DNA of 64,000 nucleotides from Maribrevibacterium harenarium (GCF_006385675.1 NZ_VFRR01000001.1:186001-250000); one strand, 5' to 3'; counted from the first letter of the stretch, positions 38,305 through 48,864 are shown. Numbers and translations are program-made. The notes: generated by a model from the letters alone, not told the origin.

Positions 38305-38565
38305 GAGTATTCTGGGAAGTTCCTCTTCTTCGAGCTCGTCATAATCATCAAGGTCCTCGAAACCCTCCGAATAGACGAAATCGATACCTGCGTGAAACAT
38401 GCGTTTTGCTAGTTCAAAATAACGATCTTTTAGATAATCCTTAGTGTCGTCGGAAATTTTTAGTACCGCTAAAGGCGGGCACTCCTCTTCCCCTTCATCG
38501 TGGGCTGGGCGCAGCACGATATCGCCATTTTCCAGTTCTACAATTTCTAAAAAGGTATCTTTCAT
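38299..38565 (-). CDS. Conserved acidic small protein, function unknown
   Basis: An 88-residue protein starting MKDTFLEIVELENGDIVLRP. It is strongly acidic (about one in three residues Asp or Glu, ending DDYDELEEEELPRILH). I do not recognise a named domain. It starts one base after the stop of the DUF6586-type gene, making a topA-DUF6586-small-protein operon that also occurs beside lexA in pseudomonad-type genomes. The last codons lie inside the lexA-side hairpin. Confidence 0.75.
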   Translation of the reverse strand: MKDTFLEIVELENGDIVLRPAHDEGEEECPPLAVLKISDDTKDYLKDRYFELAKRMFHAGIDFVYSEGFEDLDDYDELEEEELPRILH

Positions 38566-38566
38566 A

Positions 38567-39040
38567 TCAGTACTCTGACGCATCTTCGCGGTAGCGCAAG
38601 ACTAACTCTACTAGTGCATCTAGGATAAATTTGGTCGAGGCTCCCCCGTCGGAGCCTTTACCAATTAGCTGTGCAGGAGTGGCAGTTTGTACCGGCGATT
38701 GACGACACTCGAATTGGGTATCGTAACGCTCGAACAATTGCCGCAACCAAGATTGAGGTTGCGATAATTGCTGGCTAAGTTCATTCAGTACCGGAATACT
38801 CTGCTCTGCGGTCGCTGCCGCCTGCTGCAACTGCTCTATAGTCAGTTGATCAGCCTTCAGGCGATAGCCTTGCTTAATCTCCTGTAGTAGCCCATTTACC
38901 GCGCTGCGAAGCTGGTACACAGCGGAAGACTCTAAACTGCCAACCAGCCATTGGGCCTGTTCCATTTGACTTTGCTGGAGTAGGCGTCGTGCCGCATCAA
39001 GGCGCTGATTAGTCGCACTAGCATGACTGACTTGGGACAT
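38567..39040 (-). CDS. DUF6586-type conserved protein
   Basis: A 157-residue, helical, Gln/Ala-rich protein starting [20 protein letters not shown]. Its ATG overlaps the topA stop (TAATG). Its size, helical content and place immediately after topA match the DUF6586 family described in Pseudomonas-related genomes. Function unknown; coupling to topA suggests an accessory or shared-regulation role, which is inference. Confidence 0.7.
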   Translation of the reverse strand: MSQVSHASATNQRLDAARRLLQQSQMEQAQWLVGSLESSAVYQLRSAVNGLLQEIKQGYRLKADQLTIEQLQQAAATAEQSIPVLNELSQQLSQPQSWLRQLFERYDTQFECRQSPVQTATPAQLIGKGSDGGASTKFILDALVELVLRYREDASEY

Positions 39041-41667
39041 TATTTCTTTTTCCCTTCCTCGACTAGCCACTGCTTACCATTGTAAAAAGCCTTCCAACCA
39101 GTTGGTTTACCATCCACTTCGGTCATAATGTATTGCTCTTTAGTCTTGCGGCTAAAGCGAATGACAGTTGGATTGCCCTCGTTATCTTGGGTGGGAGCCT
39201 TGGCGAAGTAAGCGTACTTAGGATCAATTTGATCCATGTATGGCAGCAGCTCTTTGACTAACGGCGGGCGGGTCTCGCGCTTCTTCGGAAATTGGCTAGC
39301 AGCCAAAAACAGTCCCGTCGCCCCATCACGTAATACGTAGTGGTCTTCGACCTTTTCGCATGCCAAATCCGGCATTGGGACTGGGTCCATTTTCGGTGGT
39401 GCAACTTCCCCATTTTTGAGCAGTTTGCGAGTGTTGCTGCAAGCCTCATTCGTACAGCCGAAGTACTTACCAAAACGGCCCGTTTTTAGCTGCATGTCGT
39501 GACCGCATTTGTCACACTCGATAAGCGGGCCATCGTAGCCTTTGATTTTGTAGTTACCCTGTTCTACTTCGTATCCATCGCAACTTGGGTTGTTACCACA
39601 AACATGTAACTTGCGGTGTTCATCCATCAAATAACTATCCATGGCAGAACCACATTTCTGGCAGCGGCGCTTGTTGATGAGAGCTTTGGATTCGCCTTCT
39701 TCGTCGTCAACCGCAATAGCTTCGTCACCGCTAATCAAGTTAATAGTAGCTTTGCAGCGTTCTTTCGGTGGCAAGGCATAACCAGAGCAGGATAGAAATA
39801 CGCCGGTGCTGGCAGTACGGATTTGCATTGGACGACCGCATGTGGGACAAGCGATATCAGTGGGTGTAGGCTCATTGGGTGCCATGCCCCCGTCCTCACT
39901 TTCTGCCACGGTCAGTGTGTTACTGAAATCGCTATAAAAATCGTCTAACACCTTAATCCAGTCTTTTTCGCCTTGGGCGATATCATCCAACTCCTCTTCC
40001 ATCTGCGCGGTAAAGCTATAGTTCATCAAACTATTAAAGCTTTGTACCAAACGATCGGTGACAATATCCCCCATCTTCTCTGCAAAGAAACGGCGATTTT
40101 CTACCCGCACGTAGCCGCGCTCTTGGATCGTGGAAATAATGGACGCATAAGTGGACGGACGACCAATGCCGCGTTTCTCCAATTCTTTTACTAGGCTAGC
40201 TTCGCTGTAGCGGGCTGGCGGCTTGGTGAAATGTTGGGCAGGCAATAATTCTTGTAAAGCTAACACTTCACCCTTTTGCATTTCGGGCAAGATAGTGTCT
40301 TCGCCCTTACGCCCCATTGGCGTAAGTACGCGGGTGTAACCGTCGAAACGTAGAATGCGCCCCTTGGCTTTTAGCTCATATTCCCCTGCTGTCACCGTAA
40401 CCGTGGTAGAAGTGTACTGGGCTGGTGTCATTTGGCAGGCGATAAACTGATTGCGAATCAAGTCGTATAGACGGTGCGCATCCTTGTCCATACCCTGTAG
40501 CTGGCTCTCGACAACATGAACATCAGATGGGCGAATCGCTTCGTGGGCCTCTTGAGCACCTTCCTTGCTGGAATAACGAATAACGTCTTTCGGCAAGTAG
40601 GCGTCACCAAAACGCTGCTGAATAAAGTCACGTACCGCCTCGGTCGCTTCAGCACTTAGGTTAGTGGAGTCAGTACGCATGTAGGTAATGTAACCTGCTT
40701 CATATAAGCGCTGAGCCAACATCATGGTTTTTTTCACCCCGAAGCCTAGCCGAGTACTAGCGGCTTGTTGCAACGTAGAGGTGATAAAGGGAGCGGAAGG
40801 TTTAGAACTGGTTGGCTTATCTTCCCGCTGCGCTACTGTAAAGGCTAACTGTTGCAAACGCGCTAGGTGCTCGTCTGACTGGGCTTTGTTAACTGGGCGA
40901 TATTCTTTGCCTTGGTATTTGGTAGTAGCAAAAGTGACATTGCTGCTATCCGTGGTAAGCAGGTTAGCATCCAGTTCCCAAAATTCCTCCGGCACAAAGG
41001 CGCGAATTTCTTTTTCACGCTCCACAATCAAGCGCACGGCCACTGACTGCACACGGCCAGCCGACAGACCTCTGGCAACTTTCGCCCACAACAAGGGCGA
41101 CACCATAAAACCGACCACACGATCTAAGAATCGACGGGCTTGCTGGGCATTAACCCGATTCATATCAAGATCAGACGGGGTCTCGAATGCCGCTGTGATG
41201 GCATTTTTAGTGATTTCGTTAAACACTACGCGCTTATAGCGGGCATCGTCACCGCCAATAGCTTCACGTAAGTGCCAGGCTATAGCTTCCCCTTCCCTAT
41301 CCAAGTCCGTTGCGAGATAGATGGTGTCGGCATTTTTCGCTAAGCGCTTAAGCTCATCTACTACTTTTTCTTTGCCTGGTAGTACTTCGTAGTGGGCTTC
41401 CCAGTTACTTTCCGGGTTTACCCCCATGCGTTCAATAAGCTTCTGGCGGGACTTTTGGCTTTTATAGGCAGCTTTTTCTTCGGGGCTCATTTTGCGGGTG
41501 ATAGCCGCTTGCTTAGCACGCTCTTGAGGGGTCGTAGTCGCAGTAGATCCGGTCGGTAGATCGCGGATATGACCGACACTCGATTTCACCACAAAATCGT
41601 TGCCGAGGTATTTGTTGATGGTTTTCGCCTTCGCCGGCGACTCCACAATAACCAGAGATTTTCCCAT
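39040..41667 (-). CDS. topA: DNA topoisomerase I
   Basis: An 875-residue type IA topoisomerase. [17 protein letters not shown] begins the Toprim domain, [11 protein letters not shown] holds metal-binding acids, and the active-site Tyr is in [11 protein letters not shown] (about residue 328). Three C-terminal zinc-ribbon-like units follow: [28 protein letters not shown] and CDKCG..CTNEAC. The first lacks an obvious fourth cysteine of the usual spacing. It relaxes negative supercoils. It is head of a three-gene unit with the next two genes. Confidence 0.97.
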   Translation of the reverse strand: MGKSLVIVESPAKAKTINKYLGNDFVVKSSVGHIRDLPTGSTATTTPQERAKQAAITRKMSPEEKAAYKSQKSRQKLIERMGVNPESNWEAHYEVLPGKEKVVDELKRLAKNADTIYLATDLDREGEAIAWHLREAIGGDDARYKRVVFNEITKNAITAAFETPSDLDMNRVNAQQARRFLDRVVGFMVSPLLWAKVARGLSAGRVQSVAVRLIVEREKEIRAFVPEEFWELDANLLTTDSSNVTFATTKYQGKEYRPVNKAQSDEHLARLQQLAFTVAQREDKPTSSKPSAPFITSTLQQAASTRLGFGVKKTMMLAQRLYEAGYITYMRTDSTNLSAEATEAVRDFIQQRFGDAYLPKDVIRYSSKEGAQEAHEAIRPSDVHVVESQLQGMDKDAHRLYDLIRNQFIACQMTPAQYTSTTVTVTAGEYELKAKGRILRFDGYTRVLTPMGRKGEDTILPEMQKGEVLALQELLPAQHFTKPPARYSEASLVKELEKRGIGRPSTYASIISTIQERGYVRVENRRFFAEKMGDIVTDRLVQSFNSLMNYSFTAQMEEELDDIAQGEKDWIKVLDDFYSDFSNTLTVAESEDGGMAPNEPTPTDIACPTCGRPMQIRTASTGVFLSCSGYALPPKERCKATINLISGDEAIAVDDEEGESKALINKRRCQKCGSAMDSYLMDEHRKLHVCGNNPSCDGYEVEQGNYKIKGYDGPLIECDKCGHDMQLKTGRFGKYFGCTNEACSNTRKLLKNGEVAPPKMDPVPMPDLACEKVEDHYVLRDGATGLFLAASQFPKKRETRPPLVKELLPYMDQIDPKYAYFAKAPTQDNEGNPTVIRFSRKTKEQYIMTEVDGKPTGWKAFYNGKQWLVEEGKKK

Positions 41668-41855
41668 TGAGAATTAAAAGCCTTATTTGATCAAAATAAA
41701 AAAGCAGATAGCATACGCGTTGAGCCACGGGGCGCAGATATTAAGCAAAGCGCTTTTATATGACAAGCTATCGCTGTATTGTTTGCGACTTCAGTGTAAA
41801 GCATATTTTTGTAAATTCGCCTACACCATACTGAAATCATAGACAAAGGACAATC

Positions 41856-42671
41856 ATGGCTTTACTGCAAATCCTGACAATTGCTGTACTCTTTATCATT
41901 GTTATCCTATCTGTAGTGATCGGCAGTCGCGCGCAACAAAAGGAGCGGGAGTTAACTGAACGGCGCTTCAAGCAAATGCAGTTAACCAACCGAGCAGATC
42001 GTATTGAGCAACATATTAAGGGCTTAGCCCCCATTAACACCGACAATATCGTTAGTGATGTCTTTTACGACTTTTACCTTGATTGCTTGCGGGAGCTACT
42101 AGACTACACCGACGATGCTGAGAAGATAGAAGCCCGTATCGCAGCTGCCGAGCGAGAGCGTGAGCACGAGCCAAATCCTATCGAACCAGAACCAAGCGAG
42201 CTGTCTTTTCAAGAGAAAAGCAAATACAAAGAACGCCTGACAAAAGCGGCGAAAATGTTGCTATATATGCGTCGTAAAGGGCGTATAAGCCACACTCACT
42301 ATAAACTGTGTTATGACTATTTACGTTGGTTAAACGTATGGATTCAGCTTAATCGCCAGCTCGTTCAAGCCGCCAAGAACTTCCATACTGGCGATATGCG
42401 CGTGGCACAAACCCTCTATGGAGTGGTTCACTCCCACTTAAAATCCAATAATTTAGATCGTCCGGAAAAGAAAGAGTTAGAGCAGTTTGTGCACAAACGC
42501 ATCCAAGAGATTATAGCTCCTCAGATTATGGCACTGCAGAATTCTGAACACCCTGAAGAAGCCCTAGCAGACTTACTCATTAGCATGGATGGTATGTCTG
42601 ATGCTGAACTGCTAGAAGAGGCGGAAGCACCTAAAACTAACGCCACGCCAACAAAAGGCGCAAGACATTAG
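41856..42671 (+). CDS. Conserved membrane-anchored protein, function unknown
   Basis: A 271-residue protein with one N-terminal membrane helix (LLQILTIAVLFIIVILSVVI), then a charged helical cytoplasmic domain with RYDYLRW-type aromatic residues (LCYDYLRWLNVWIQL) and an acidic tail. I do not recognise the family. It is transcribed alone after a 188-base gap from topA, and its 3' end overlaps the next gene on the other strand by 35 bases. Confidence 0.7.
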   Translation: MALLQILTIAVLFIIVILSVVIGSRAQQKERELTERRFKQMQLTNRADRIEQHIKGLAPINTDNIVSDVFYDFYLDCLRELLDYTDDAEKIEARIAAAEREREHEPNPIEPEPSELSFQEKSKYKERLTKAAKMLLYMRRKGRISHTHYKLCYDYLRWLNVWIQLNRQLVQAAKNFHTGDMRVAQTLYGVVHSHLKSNNLDRPEKKELEQFVHKRIQEIIAPQIMALQNSEHPEEALADLLISMDGMSDAELLEEAEAPKTNATPTKGARH

Positions 42672-43110
42672 CCAAATGATCTACCGTCTCTTGGCTGCCC
42701 TGCTCTTTCCAGTAAAGACTTACCCCTTCTGCTTTTATTTCGATAGCAAATAACGGAACAGGGATCTGTTCCAGAGCTTCACGCAACTCTTGTTCTATCG
42801 CCATCGGAGCGCTGACATACCAGCCACTAACTAGTAATTCATGCTTCCAGACTTCAAATGGATACAGATTGATTTGTGTAAAGTCTTTGAGCGGCTTGTC
42901 TCGGTGTAGATGATAAGCACAAGCAGCTTGCTTAGTCGTGACCTTATCCCATTTATCAGGCAAGGTGACCTGCGTAAGTTGCACTTGAATCCCGTGTTTA
43001 CGTGCCCGCATACGCAAATCCATTATTTGTCGTTCTTTTTTTGACGGAAGTATCCATAATGCGGATCCCATCAATGAAAATACAATTAATACTACGATTA
43101 TTTCAGTCAT
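42637..43110 (-). CDS. Conserved membrane-anchored protein, function unknown
   Basis: A 157-residue protein with an N-terminal membrane helix (MTEIIVVLIVFSLMGSALWI) followed by a soluble domain with the motif LHRDKPLKDFTQINLYPFEVW. No known domain is recognised. It is convergent with, and overlaps by 35 bases, the 271-residue membrane protein; both strands look coding there because each ends with a sensible C-terminus. Confidence 0.65.
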   Translation of the reverse strand: MTEIIVVLIVFSLMGSALWILPSKKERQIMDLRMRARKHGIQVQLTQVTLPDKWDKVTTKQAACAYHLHRDKPLKDFTQINLYPFEVWKHELLVSGWYVSAPMAIEQELREALEQIPVPLFAIEIKAEGVSLYWKEQGSQETVDHLANVLRLLLAWR

Positions 43111-43157
43111 TGTTTTACTCTTAAAGCTACCCCATCACGGAACACTGGAGGCACGTT

Positions 43158-43595
43158 ATGTCATTTAAGCATGTGGTACTGGCCGTCGACTTGACCGAGG
43201 AAAGCATCCTGGTCGCTAATAAAGCCGTTGAAATCTGTAAAGCCTTCGAGGCAGATCTTACCATTATTCACGTTATTGAATCTCTAAACTACGCCTATGG
43301 CGGTGACGTACCAATCGACATCACCGACATACAACAGCAATTACAAAACGCGGCTCACGAGAAGATGACTCTACTAGTGGACCAGCTAGGTATTCCGGTG
43401 CGAGAAACTCAAGTCACCCAAGGAGGTATCGAGAGCGAAATTCATCGTATAGCTGAAGACAAAGCGGCTGATTTAATTGTTGTCGGTAGTCATGGTCGCC
43501 ACGGCTTAGCGCTGCTGTTAGGTTCGACTGCGAACGGTGTACTACATGGGGCGCCTTGCGACGTACTTGCAGTGCGGGTAAACGGCAATAAATAG
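43158..43595 (+). CDS. uspA: Universal stress protein (UspA family)
   Basis: A 145-residue single-domain universal stress protein. MSFKHVVLAVDLTEES begins the alpha/beta fold, and VVGSHGRHGLALLLGSTANG carries the G-2x-G-9x-GS ATP/phosphate-binding motif. It is expected to be cytoplasmic and induced by starvation or stress. A 10-bp stem terminator follows. Confidence 0.9.
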   Translation: MSFKHVVLAVDLTEESILVANKAVEICKAFEADLTIIHVIESLNYAYGGDVPIDITDIQQQLQNAAHEKMTLLVDQLGIPVRETQVTQGGIESEIHRIAEDKAADLIVVGSHGRHGLALLLGSTANGVLHGAPCDVLAVRVNGNK

Positions 43596-43606
43596 TTGCC
43601 AAAATA

Positions 43607-43632
43607 AAAGGGAGACTTACACGTCTCCCTTT
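43607..43632. terminator. Bidirectional terminator between uspA and cysS
   Basis: AAAGGGAGAC (43607-43616) pairs with GTCTCCCTTT (43623-43632) around a six-base loop. A-rich sequence precedes it and T-rich sequence follows it, and the two genes converge here. Confidence 0.85.
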
Positions 43633-43649
43633 AAACTTTTCCAAATTGA

Positions 43650-45032
43650 CTAGTTGCGCGTCCAAGTAGTCCCTTCGCGACTATCAAGTAGCGTAATCCC
43701 CTGCTCCAGCAGCAAATCACGAATTTCGTCGGAACGAGCGAAATCCTTGGCTTTACGGGCTGCAGCACGTTCAGCTATGTAGCCTTCGATTTCTTCTGCC
43801 GAGAGGCCTTCTGCAATCGTACTGTTTTGCATAAAGTACTCTGGATCTTGATACAAAAGACCAAGCACTTCAGCCAACGTTTTTAACTCCGCAGCAAGCA
43901 ATGGGGCTTCAGCACTGCCTTCCGCTCGGGCTTTATTCAGGTCACGTACCAACTCGAACATGATCGATAGCGCTACTGGAGTATTAAAGTCATCGCACAT
44001 GGCTTCTTTAAAACGCTGAGTGAACTCCGAAGGAGTAAACTCGGAAGCAACCTCTTGACCACGCAGTGCCGTATATAAACGCTCTAATGCCGTTTTCGCG
44101 TCTTTCAAGCTAGCGTCAGAATAGTCGATACTGCTGCGGTATTGGCTAGATACCATTAGATAGCGAACAACCTCGGGATTGAACTTCTCTAACACTTCGC
44201 GAATGGTGAAGAAGTTACCCAAAGATTTGGACATTTTTTCATTATTCACGCGCACGGCACCGCAGTGCATCCAGTAATTTACGTATTGCTCGCCGGTAGC
44301 CGCTTCGGATTGTGCAATTTCGTTTTCGTGATGGGGGAACTTAAGGTCCGGTCCACCACCATGGATATCGAAATGTGCGCCAAGACAGTGAGTAGACATG
44401 GCCGAACACTCGATGTGCCAACCCGGGCGTCCTTTACCCCAAGAAGACTCCCAAGCCACTTCTCCGGCTTTGGCAGGCTTCCACAACACAAAATCCGCCG
44501 GATGCTCCTTCGATGCTTCCACTTCGATACGAGCGCCAGCCAGCATTTCTTCAAGTTTGCGATTATTCAACTTACCATATTCGGCGAATTTACTGGCTCG
44601 GTAATAAACGTCACCGGTTTCACCTTGGTAAGCAAAACCCTTATCCACCAACACCTGAATCATGTCGATGATCTGCTGCATAAATTCGGTGGCCCTGGGC
44701 TCAATATCCGGTAGTTTATTGCCAAGGGCCACTTCATCTTCATGCATGGCATCAATCATACGCGCTGTAAGCTGCGCCGGTGTTTCACCGTTCTCATCAG
44801 CACGCTTGATGATTTTGTCATCCACATCCGTGATATTGCGCACATAGGTCAAGTCGTAACCAATATGACGCAAGAATCGGGTAATCACGTCGAAAGAGAT
44901 CATCGCCCGGGCATGACCGATATGACAGTAGTCATACACAGTAATGCCACAGACGTACATCTTGACCTTGCCTGGCTCGATGGGCTTAAACTCTTCTTTC
45001 TTCCCCGATAGGGTATTAAATACTTTTAACAT
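43650..45032 (-). CDS. cysS: Cysteinyl-tRNA synthetase
   Basis: A 460-residue class I synthetase starting MLKVFNTLSGKKEEF. It has the CGITVYDYCHIGHARAM (C with HIGH) motif, zinc-binding Cys/His residues (HIECSAMS, HHENEIAQ) and KMSKSLGNFF. It charges tRNA-Cys. A 15-codon upstream extension is not conserved. It lies 10 bases after glnS, so the two form an aminoacyl-tRNA synthetase unit. Confidence 0.97.
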   Translation of the reverse strand: MLKVFNTLSGKKEEFKPIEPGKVKMYVCGITVYDYCHIGHARAMISFDVITRFLRHIGYDLTYVRNITDVDDKIIKRADENGETPAQLTARMIDAMHEDEVALGNKLPDIEPRATEFMQQIIDMIQVLVDKGFAYQGETGDVYYRASKFAEYGKLNNRKLEEMLAGARIEVEASKEHPADFVLWKPAKAGEVAWESSWGKGRPGWHIECSAMSTHCLGAHFDIHGGGPDLKFPHHENEIAQSEAATGEQYVNYWMHCGAVRVNNEKMSKSLGNFFTIREVLEKFNPEVVRYLMVSSQYRSSIDYSDASLKDAKTALERLYTALRGQEVASEFTPSEFTQRFKEAMCDDFNTPVALSIMFELVRDLNKARAEGSAEAPLLAAELKTLAEVLGLLYQDPEYFMQNSTIAEGLSAEEIEGYIAERAAARKAKDFARSDEIRDLLLEQGITLLDSREGTTWTRN

Positions 45033-45042
45033 GAGTCGCTGA

Positions 45043-46713
45043 TTAACCTTTCGCTTCGATTTTTGCCCAAGAATCACGCAGTGTAACGGTGCGGTTAAAC
45101 ACCATACCTTCTTCCTTTAGATCACGGCAGAAATAGCCTTCACGCTCAAACTGGTAACCCACGCCTGGTTCCGCGTTGGCAAGGGATGGTTCTAGTTTTG
45201 CATTAGTAGCCAAAGTTAATGAATCTGGGTTGATAAAATCTAAGAAGGTTTTGCCTTCGTGTTTCGCATCAGGGGATTCATGGTTAAACAGACGATCGTA
45301 CAATCGCACCGTAGCATCGACCGCATGTTTTGCACTGACCCAGTGAATAACGCCATTAGGCTTGTATCCTTCAGGATTCACGCCAAGGGTATTTTCATCG
45401 TAGGTACAAAGTAGCTCAACCACGTTACCTGCTGCGTCGCGAATCACTTCGTTACAAGTAATCACGTAGCCACCACGTAGACGCACTGCCGCATTGAGGC
45501 TCAAGCGTTTCCATTTACGGGGGGCAACTTCTTCGAAGTCAGCCGCATCAATGAAAAGCTCTTTGCTGAATGGTACTTCGCGGGAGCCTGCTGCTTCGTT
45601 TTTCGGGTGATTACCAAGCGTGAAGATCTCTTCTTTATCTTCTGGATAGTTAGTGAGTGTCACCTTGATTGGGTTAAGTACCGCCATAGCACGGTTAGCA
45701 TTGGCATCCAAATCCTCACGAATAGCATGTTCCAGCATGCTCACGTCAACCACACCGTCAGCTTTCGTTACGCCAATACGGTCACAGAAATTACGGATCG
45801 ACGCAGGAGTAAAACCACGACGACGCATACCAGAAATGGTTGGCATACGAGGGTCATCCCAGCTTTCAACGTGTTTTTCGTCGACCAACTGCTTCAACTT
45901 ACGCTTACTGGTCACCGTATAGTTAAGATTCAGGCGAGCAAATTCGATTTGCTGCGGATGAGCCGTACCAAGCGTTTCCAAAGTCCAATCGTATAGTGGA
46001 CGGTGATCTTGGAATTCCAATGTACAAATGGAGTGAGTGATGCCTTCTAATGCATCAGACAAACAATGAGTGAAATCGTACATGGGGTAAACGCACCATT
46101 TATCACCGGTTTGGTGGTGATGAACATGGCGTACGCGATAGATAATTGGGTCGCGCATATTGATATTGGGGCTTGCCATATCAATCTTGGCCCGTAGCAC
46201 TTTCTCACCATCCGTGTATTTGCCATCTCGCATTTCCAAGAATAGCTGCATGTTTTCTTCAGGAGTACGGTCACGGTATGGGCTGTTTTTACCGGGCTCT
46301 TTTAATGTGCCACGATATTCGCGCATCTGCTCGGGAGTCAGTTCACACACATAAGCCTTACCCATTTCGATCAAACGACAAGCAAAATCAAACAATTGAT
46401 CGAAGTAATCTGATGCGTACTTCGGCTCGTCTTGCCATTGGAAGCCCAACCACTCTACATCTCGCTTGATGGATTCCACATACTCAACACTTTCTTTTTC
46501 AGGGTTGGTATCGTCAAAACGAAGGTTACATTGACCCTGATAACGCTGGGCAATACCAAAATTCAAGCAAATGGATTTGGCATGACCGATGTGTAAATAG
46601 CCATTTGGCTCCGGTGGGAAGCGAGTAACGACCTTGCCGCCGTGCTTGCCAGTTTCGTTATCTTTATCAATGATTTGGGTGATGAAGTTCCCGGTTTTTG
46701 ACGTGTCTGACAT
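45043..46713 (-). CDS. glnS: Glutaminyl-tRNA synthetase
   Basis: A 556-residue class I synthetase with [13 protein letters not shown] (HIGH), [13 protein letters not shown], and VTSKRKL in place of VMSKRKL. The C-terminal anticodon-binding beta-barrels end with [11 protein letters not shown]. It charges tRNA-Gln directly, so the cell does not depend on the amidotransferase route for glutamine. Confidence 0.97.
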   Translation of the reverse strand: MSDTSKTGNFITQIIDKDNETGKHGGKVVTRFPPEPNGYLHIGHAKSICLNFGIAQRYQGQCNLRFDDTNPEKESVEYVESIKRDVEWLGFQWQDEPKYASDYFDQLFDFACRLIEMGKAYVCELTPEQMREYRGTLKEPGKNSPYRDRTPEENMQLFLEMRDGKYTDGEKVLRAKIDMASPNINMRDPIIYRVRHVHHHQTGDKWCVYPMYDFTHCLSDALEGITHSICTLEFQDHRPLYDWTLETLGTAHPQQIEFARLNLNYTVTSKRKLKQLVDEKHVESWDDPRMPTISGMRRRGFTPASIRNFCDRIGVTKADGVVDVSMLEHAIREDLDANANRAMAVLNPIKVTLTNYPEDKEEIFTLGNHPKNEAAGSREVPFSKELFIDAADFEEVAPRKWKRLSLNAAVRLRGGYVITCNEVIRDAAGNVVELLCTYDENTLGVNPEGYKPNGVIHWVSAKHAVDATVRLYDRLFNHESPDAKHEGKTFLDFINPDSLTLATNAKLEPSLANAEPGVGYQFEREGYFCRDLKEEGMVFNRTVTLRDSWAKIEAKG

Positions 46714-46812
46714 GTTGAATGTGGGTCCCGTGAGGTGTTCTGGAAACGTTTATAAATAAGCGCCTAAGTATATCTGATTTTCTTTAGCAATGGGTACGCC
46801 CTAACGGGTTTT

Positions 46813-47142
46813 CTAGCCACCAACAAATAATTTCATTAAGAAAAACACCAACACCCCTACACAAATGGTAAGCAACTGACGTTTAAACACTAAACCAATT
46901 AAGAGTGAAGTCAGCGCACCGACAAACCACGGATTCAGCAAGCTTAGCGCCAGACCTTCGCTGTTGGTAAGGGACATAGGAGCAATAATGGCAGTTAACA
47001 CCGAGATAGGTACAAACTTAAGTGCTTTATCAAGCCACTCTGGAATTTCTGCTCGATGAGCGCCAGCAAATAAAACCACACGAATACCGTAGGTCACTAT
47101 AAACATTCCCAGAATAATCAGTGCCAATTCAAGGTTAGACAT
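46813..47142 (-). CDS. azlD: AzlD-family branched-chain amino acid exporter subunit
   Basis: A 109-residue protein with three to four membrane segments (LALIILGMFIVTYGIRVVLF and following) and the conserved ALKFVPISVLTAIIAPM. It is the small partner of AzlC in exporting branched-chain amino acids or analogues. The start overlaps the azlC stop by eight bases. Confidence 0.9.
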   Translation of the reverse strand: MSNLELALIILGMFIVTYGIRVVLFAGAHRAEIPEWLDKALKFVPISVLTAIIAPMSLTNSEGLALSLLNPWFVGALTSLLIGLVFKRQLLTICVGVLVFFLMKLFVGG

Positions 47143-47857
47143 TTGCAGCTCCTCGCTTCTTATCTACTTCTGAATATCGATCAAGGCAATATCCAACCAG
47201 CACGGCCAGCAGTGTGGCAAGAATCAAACCAAGGTGATTAGGCATCTCTTTAAGTGTTACTGAAGCAATAATCGCTACACCAAAAGCTCCCCAATATGGC
47301 ACGCTCTTGAGGTATGGCGTTACGATTCCGATGAATGTTGCCACCATAGCAAACTCTAAACCCCAGTCACTAATACCCGGAATAAGCTCCCCTGCCAATG
47401 CACCCAAAACGGTAGTGACGTTCCACATAAGATAAAAACTCAAAAAGGAACCGATGTAGACTTGGTGGCCATCGGCTTTATTCGCCGACCCCATATCGTA
47501 CATAGGGCGCACTGCTGCATAGGTTTCGTCAATCAACCCAAACCCCATCAGTAAACGCAGCCTTAAGGGCAAATGCCTTACAAAACGCAACATATCCGCC
47601 GCATACAGAATGTGACGCAGGTTGACTACAAAAGTGGTCAATATGATCACCCACAATGGCGCGTCTGCCGCAATTAGCCCCAGCGCCACGAATTGCGCCG
47701 ACCCTGCAAAGACAATGCTCGACATGGCAATCGCAAACCAGATACTCAAATCATTCGCAGCCGCCAACGAGCCAAATAATAGGCCGAACGGGACGCCACC
47801 TATGATCATCGGGATGGAGGCAAAAGCGCCTCGCTGTGCATTTTTATAGGCGTTCAT
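47135..47857 (-). CDS. azlC: AzlC-family branched-chain amino acid exporter
   Basis: A 240-residue membrane protein with GAFASIPMIIGGVPFGLLFG, AMSSIVFAGSAQFVALGLIAA and the RHILYAADM segment typical of AzlC. With AzlD it forms an exporter of branched-chain amino acids. It overlaps the regulator gene upstream by 14 bases, so regulator-azlC-azlD form one operon. Confidence 0.92.
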   Translation of the reverse strand: MNAYKNAQRGAFASIPMIIGGVPFGLLFGSLAAANDLSIWFAIAMSSIVFAGSAQFVALGLIAADAPLWVIILTTFVVNLRHILYAADMLRFVRHLPLRLRLLMGFGLIDETYAAVRPMYDMGSANKADGHQVYIGSFLSFYLMWNVTTVLGALAGELIPGISDWGLEFAMVATFIGIVTPYLKSVPYWGAFGVAIIASVTLKEMPNHLGLILATLLAVLVGYCLDRYSEVDKKRGAANV

Positions 47858-48803
47858 GGCTGCCCCCCAAGTGCTTGATCATGCGAATATTTGCCCGTGG
47901 CACACTAAAACTCGAACTTGAAGAATCTACTGCAAAACCAAATTTCTGATACAACCCGAGCGCAGGCTCAAGTAAAGTGTGAGATTCAAGTACCAGGGCT
48001 ACTGCATTCATGGCGGTCGCTGCTGAGATAGCATCCTCCAGCAATCGCTCCCCCACGCCTAAACGCTGAAATCGCTCATCGACTGCCAGTTTGCCCAGTT
48101 CCATCATGTTTCTATCTGTTGGCATGATAAAATACGTACCAATTGCCTTGTTATCGAGCGTAGCAACTTTGACTTTCCCCCCTTTGGCGAGAATGTGTGT
48201 TTCGGGATTATTCAGCAATAAATGGTCTTTCTCATAAATGTCATCGGAAAAAAAGCGTTCCAGCCATGCCATATTAAGTGCTTTGAAAGCCGCATAGTCT
48301 TCACTTGACTGACAATCGCGAATTTCCAGCAATTCTGGATGTAGCCTTAAAATAACGCGTTTTGCATAGGGGCCATTCAGCAATTTCGATTCGAGTCCTT
48401 CAAGCTGCATCAGAAAGGGGCCTGATAGCTGCCGAAGATAGAAATCCAACTCCATTCCAATAGCCATCAAAACTGGCTCAGCCTTATGCATTTCCTGCTG
48501 TGATAGCTCCGATAGACAGATAGCTGAACGCCGCAGATCGCTCTCATCTTGAATCTTAAGTAGTAAACCTTCTTTTAGCATTTTTGCGACTTGCTTACTG
48601 ACTGCGGGGTGAGACAACCCTAGTCGCTCAGATATTTGAACGACGGATAAAGAGCATTCCTGTTGCAACAAACGCAGGATCGGAAAATAGGTCGAAGAAA
48701 TCATGAGAGATTCATTGCCATAGACTGCTTGAACTTCACTGTAGAGAAAATCACTAAGACGCTTTAAACGACTACCTAGTGACAAAATGCCAAACTGCTC
48801 CAT
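47844..48803 (-). CDS. MarR-GNAT fusion: regulator with acetyltransferase domain
   Basis: A 319-residue protein starting MEQFGILSLGSRLKRLSD. Residues 1-145 are a MarR-type winged helix (LQISERLGLSHPAVSKQVAKMLKEGLL-like region: ERLGLSHPAVSKQV). Residues 160-318 are a GNAT acetyltransferase with the acetyl-CoA loop DERFQRLGVGERLL and LYQKFGFAV. Such fusions are known bacterial regulators, but the acetylated substrate is not. It heads the azlCD operon and probably senses an amino acid or related metabolite, and likely binds the double palindrome in front of it. Confidence 0.88.
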   Translation of the reverse strand: MEQFGILSLGSRLKRLSDFLYSEVQAVYGNESLMISSTYFPILRLLQQECSLSVVQISERLGLSHPAVSKQVAKMLKEGLLLKIQDESDLRRSAICLSELSQQEMHKAEPVLMAIGMELDFYLRQLSGPFLMQLEGLESKLLNGPYAKRVILRLHPELLEIRDCQSSEDYAAFKALNMAWLERFFSDDIYEKDHLLLNNPETHILAKGGKVKVATLDNKAIGTYFIMPTDRNMMELGKLAVDERFQRLGVGERLLEDAISAATAMNAVALVLESHTLLEPALGLYQKFGFAVDSSSSSFSVPRANIRMIKHLGGSHERL

Positions 48804-48827
48804 AAACAACACCCTCAACACAACAAT

Positions 48828-48864
48828 GTAACTGGTTACGAATGATATATGCGTAACCAGTTAC
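48828..48864. promoter_or_regulatory. Double palindromic operator upstream of the MarR-GNAT gene
   Basis: GTAACTGGTTACG (48828-48840) and CGTAACCAGTTAC (48852-48864) are exact reverse complements, 11 bases apart, and each half is itself a near-perfect palindrome (GTAAC..GTTAC). The pair starts 25 bases upstream of the regulator's ATG. It has the form of two adjacent dimer sites for a MarR protein. Confidence 0.8.

Noticed and set aside
42637-42671. The 35-base overlap as evidence that one of the two genes is false
   Set aside because: Both proteins have membrane helices and coherent length; convergent 3' overlaps of this size are common.
45607-45996. Long antisense frame within glnS
   Set aside because: It is a shadow of strongly conserved glnS codons and has no independent signals.
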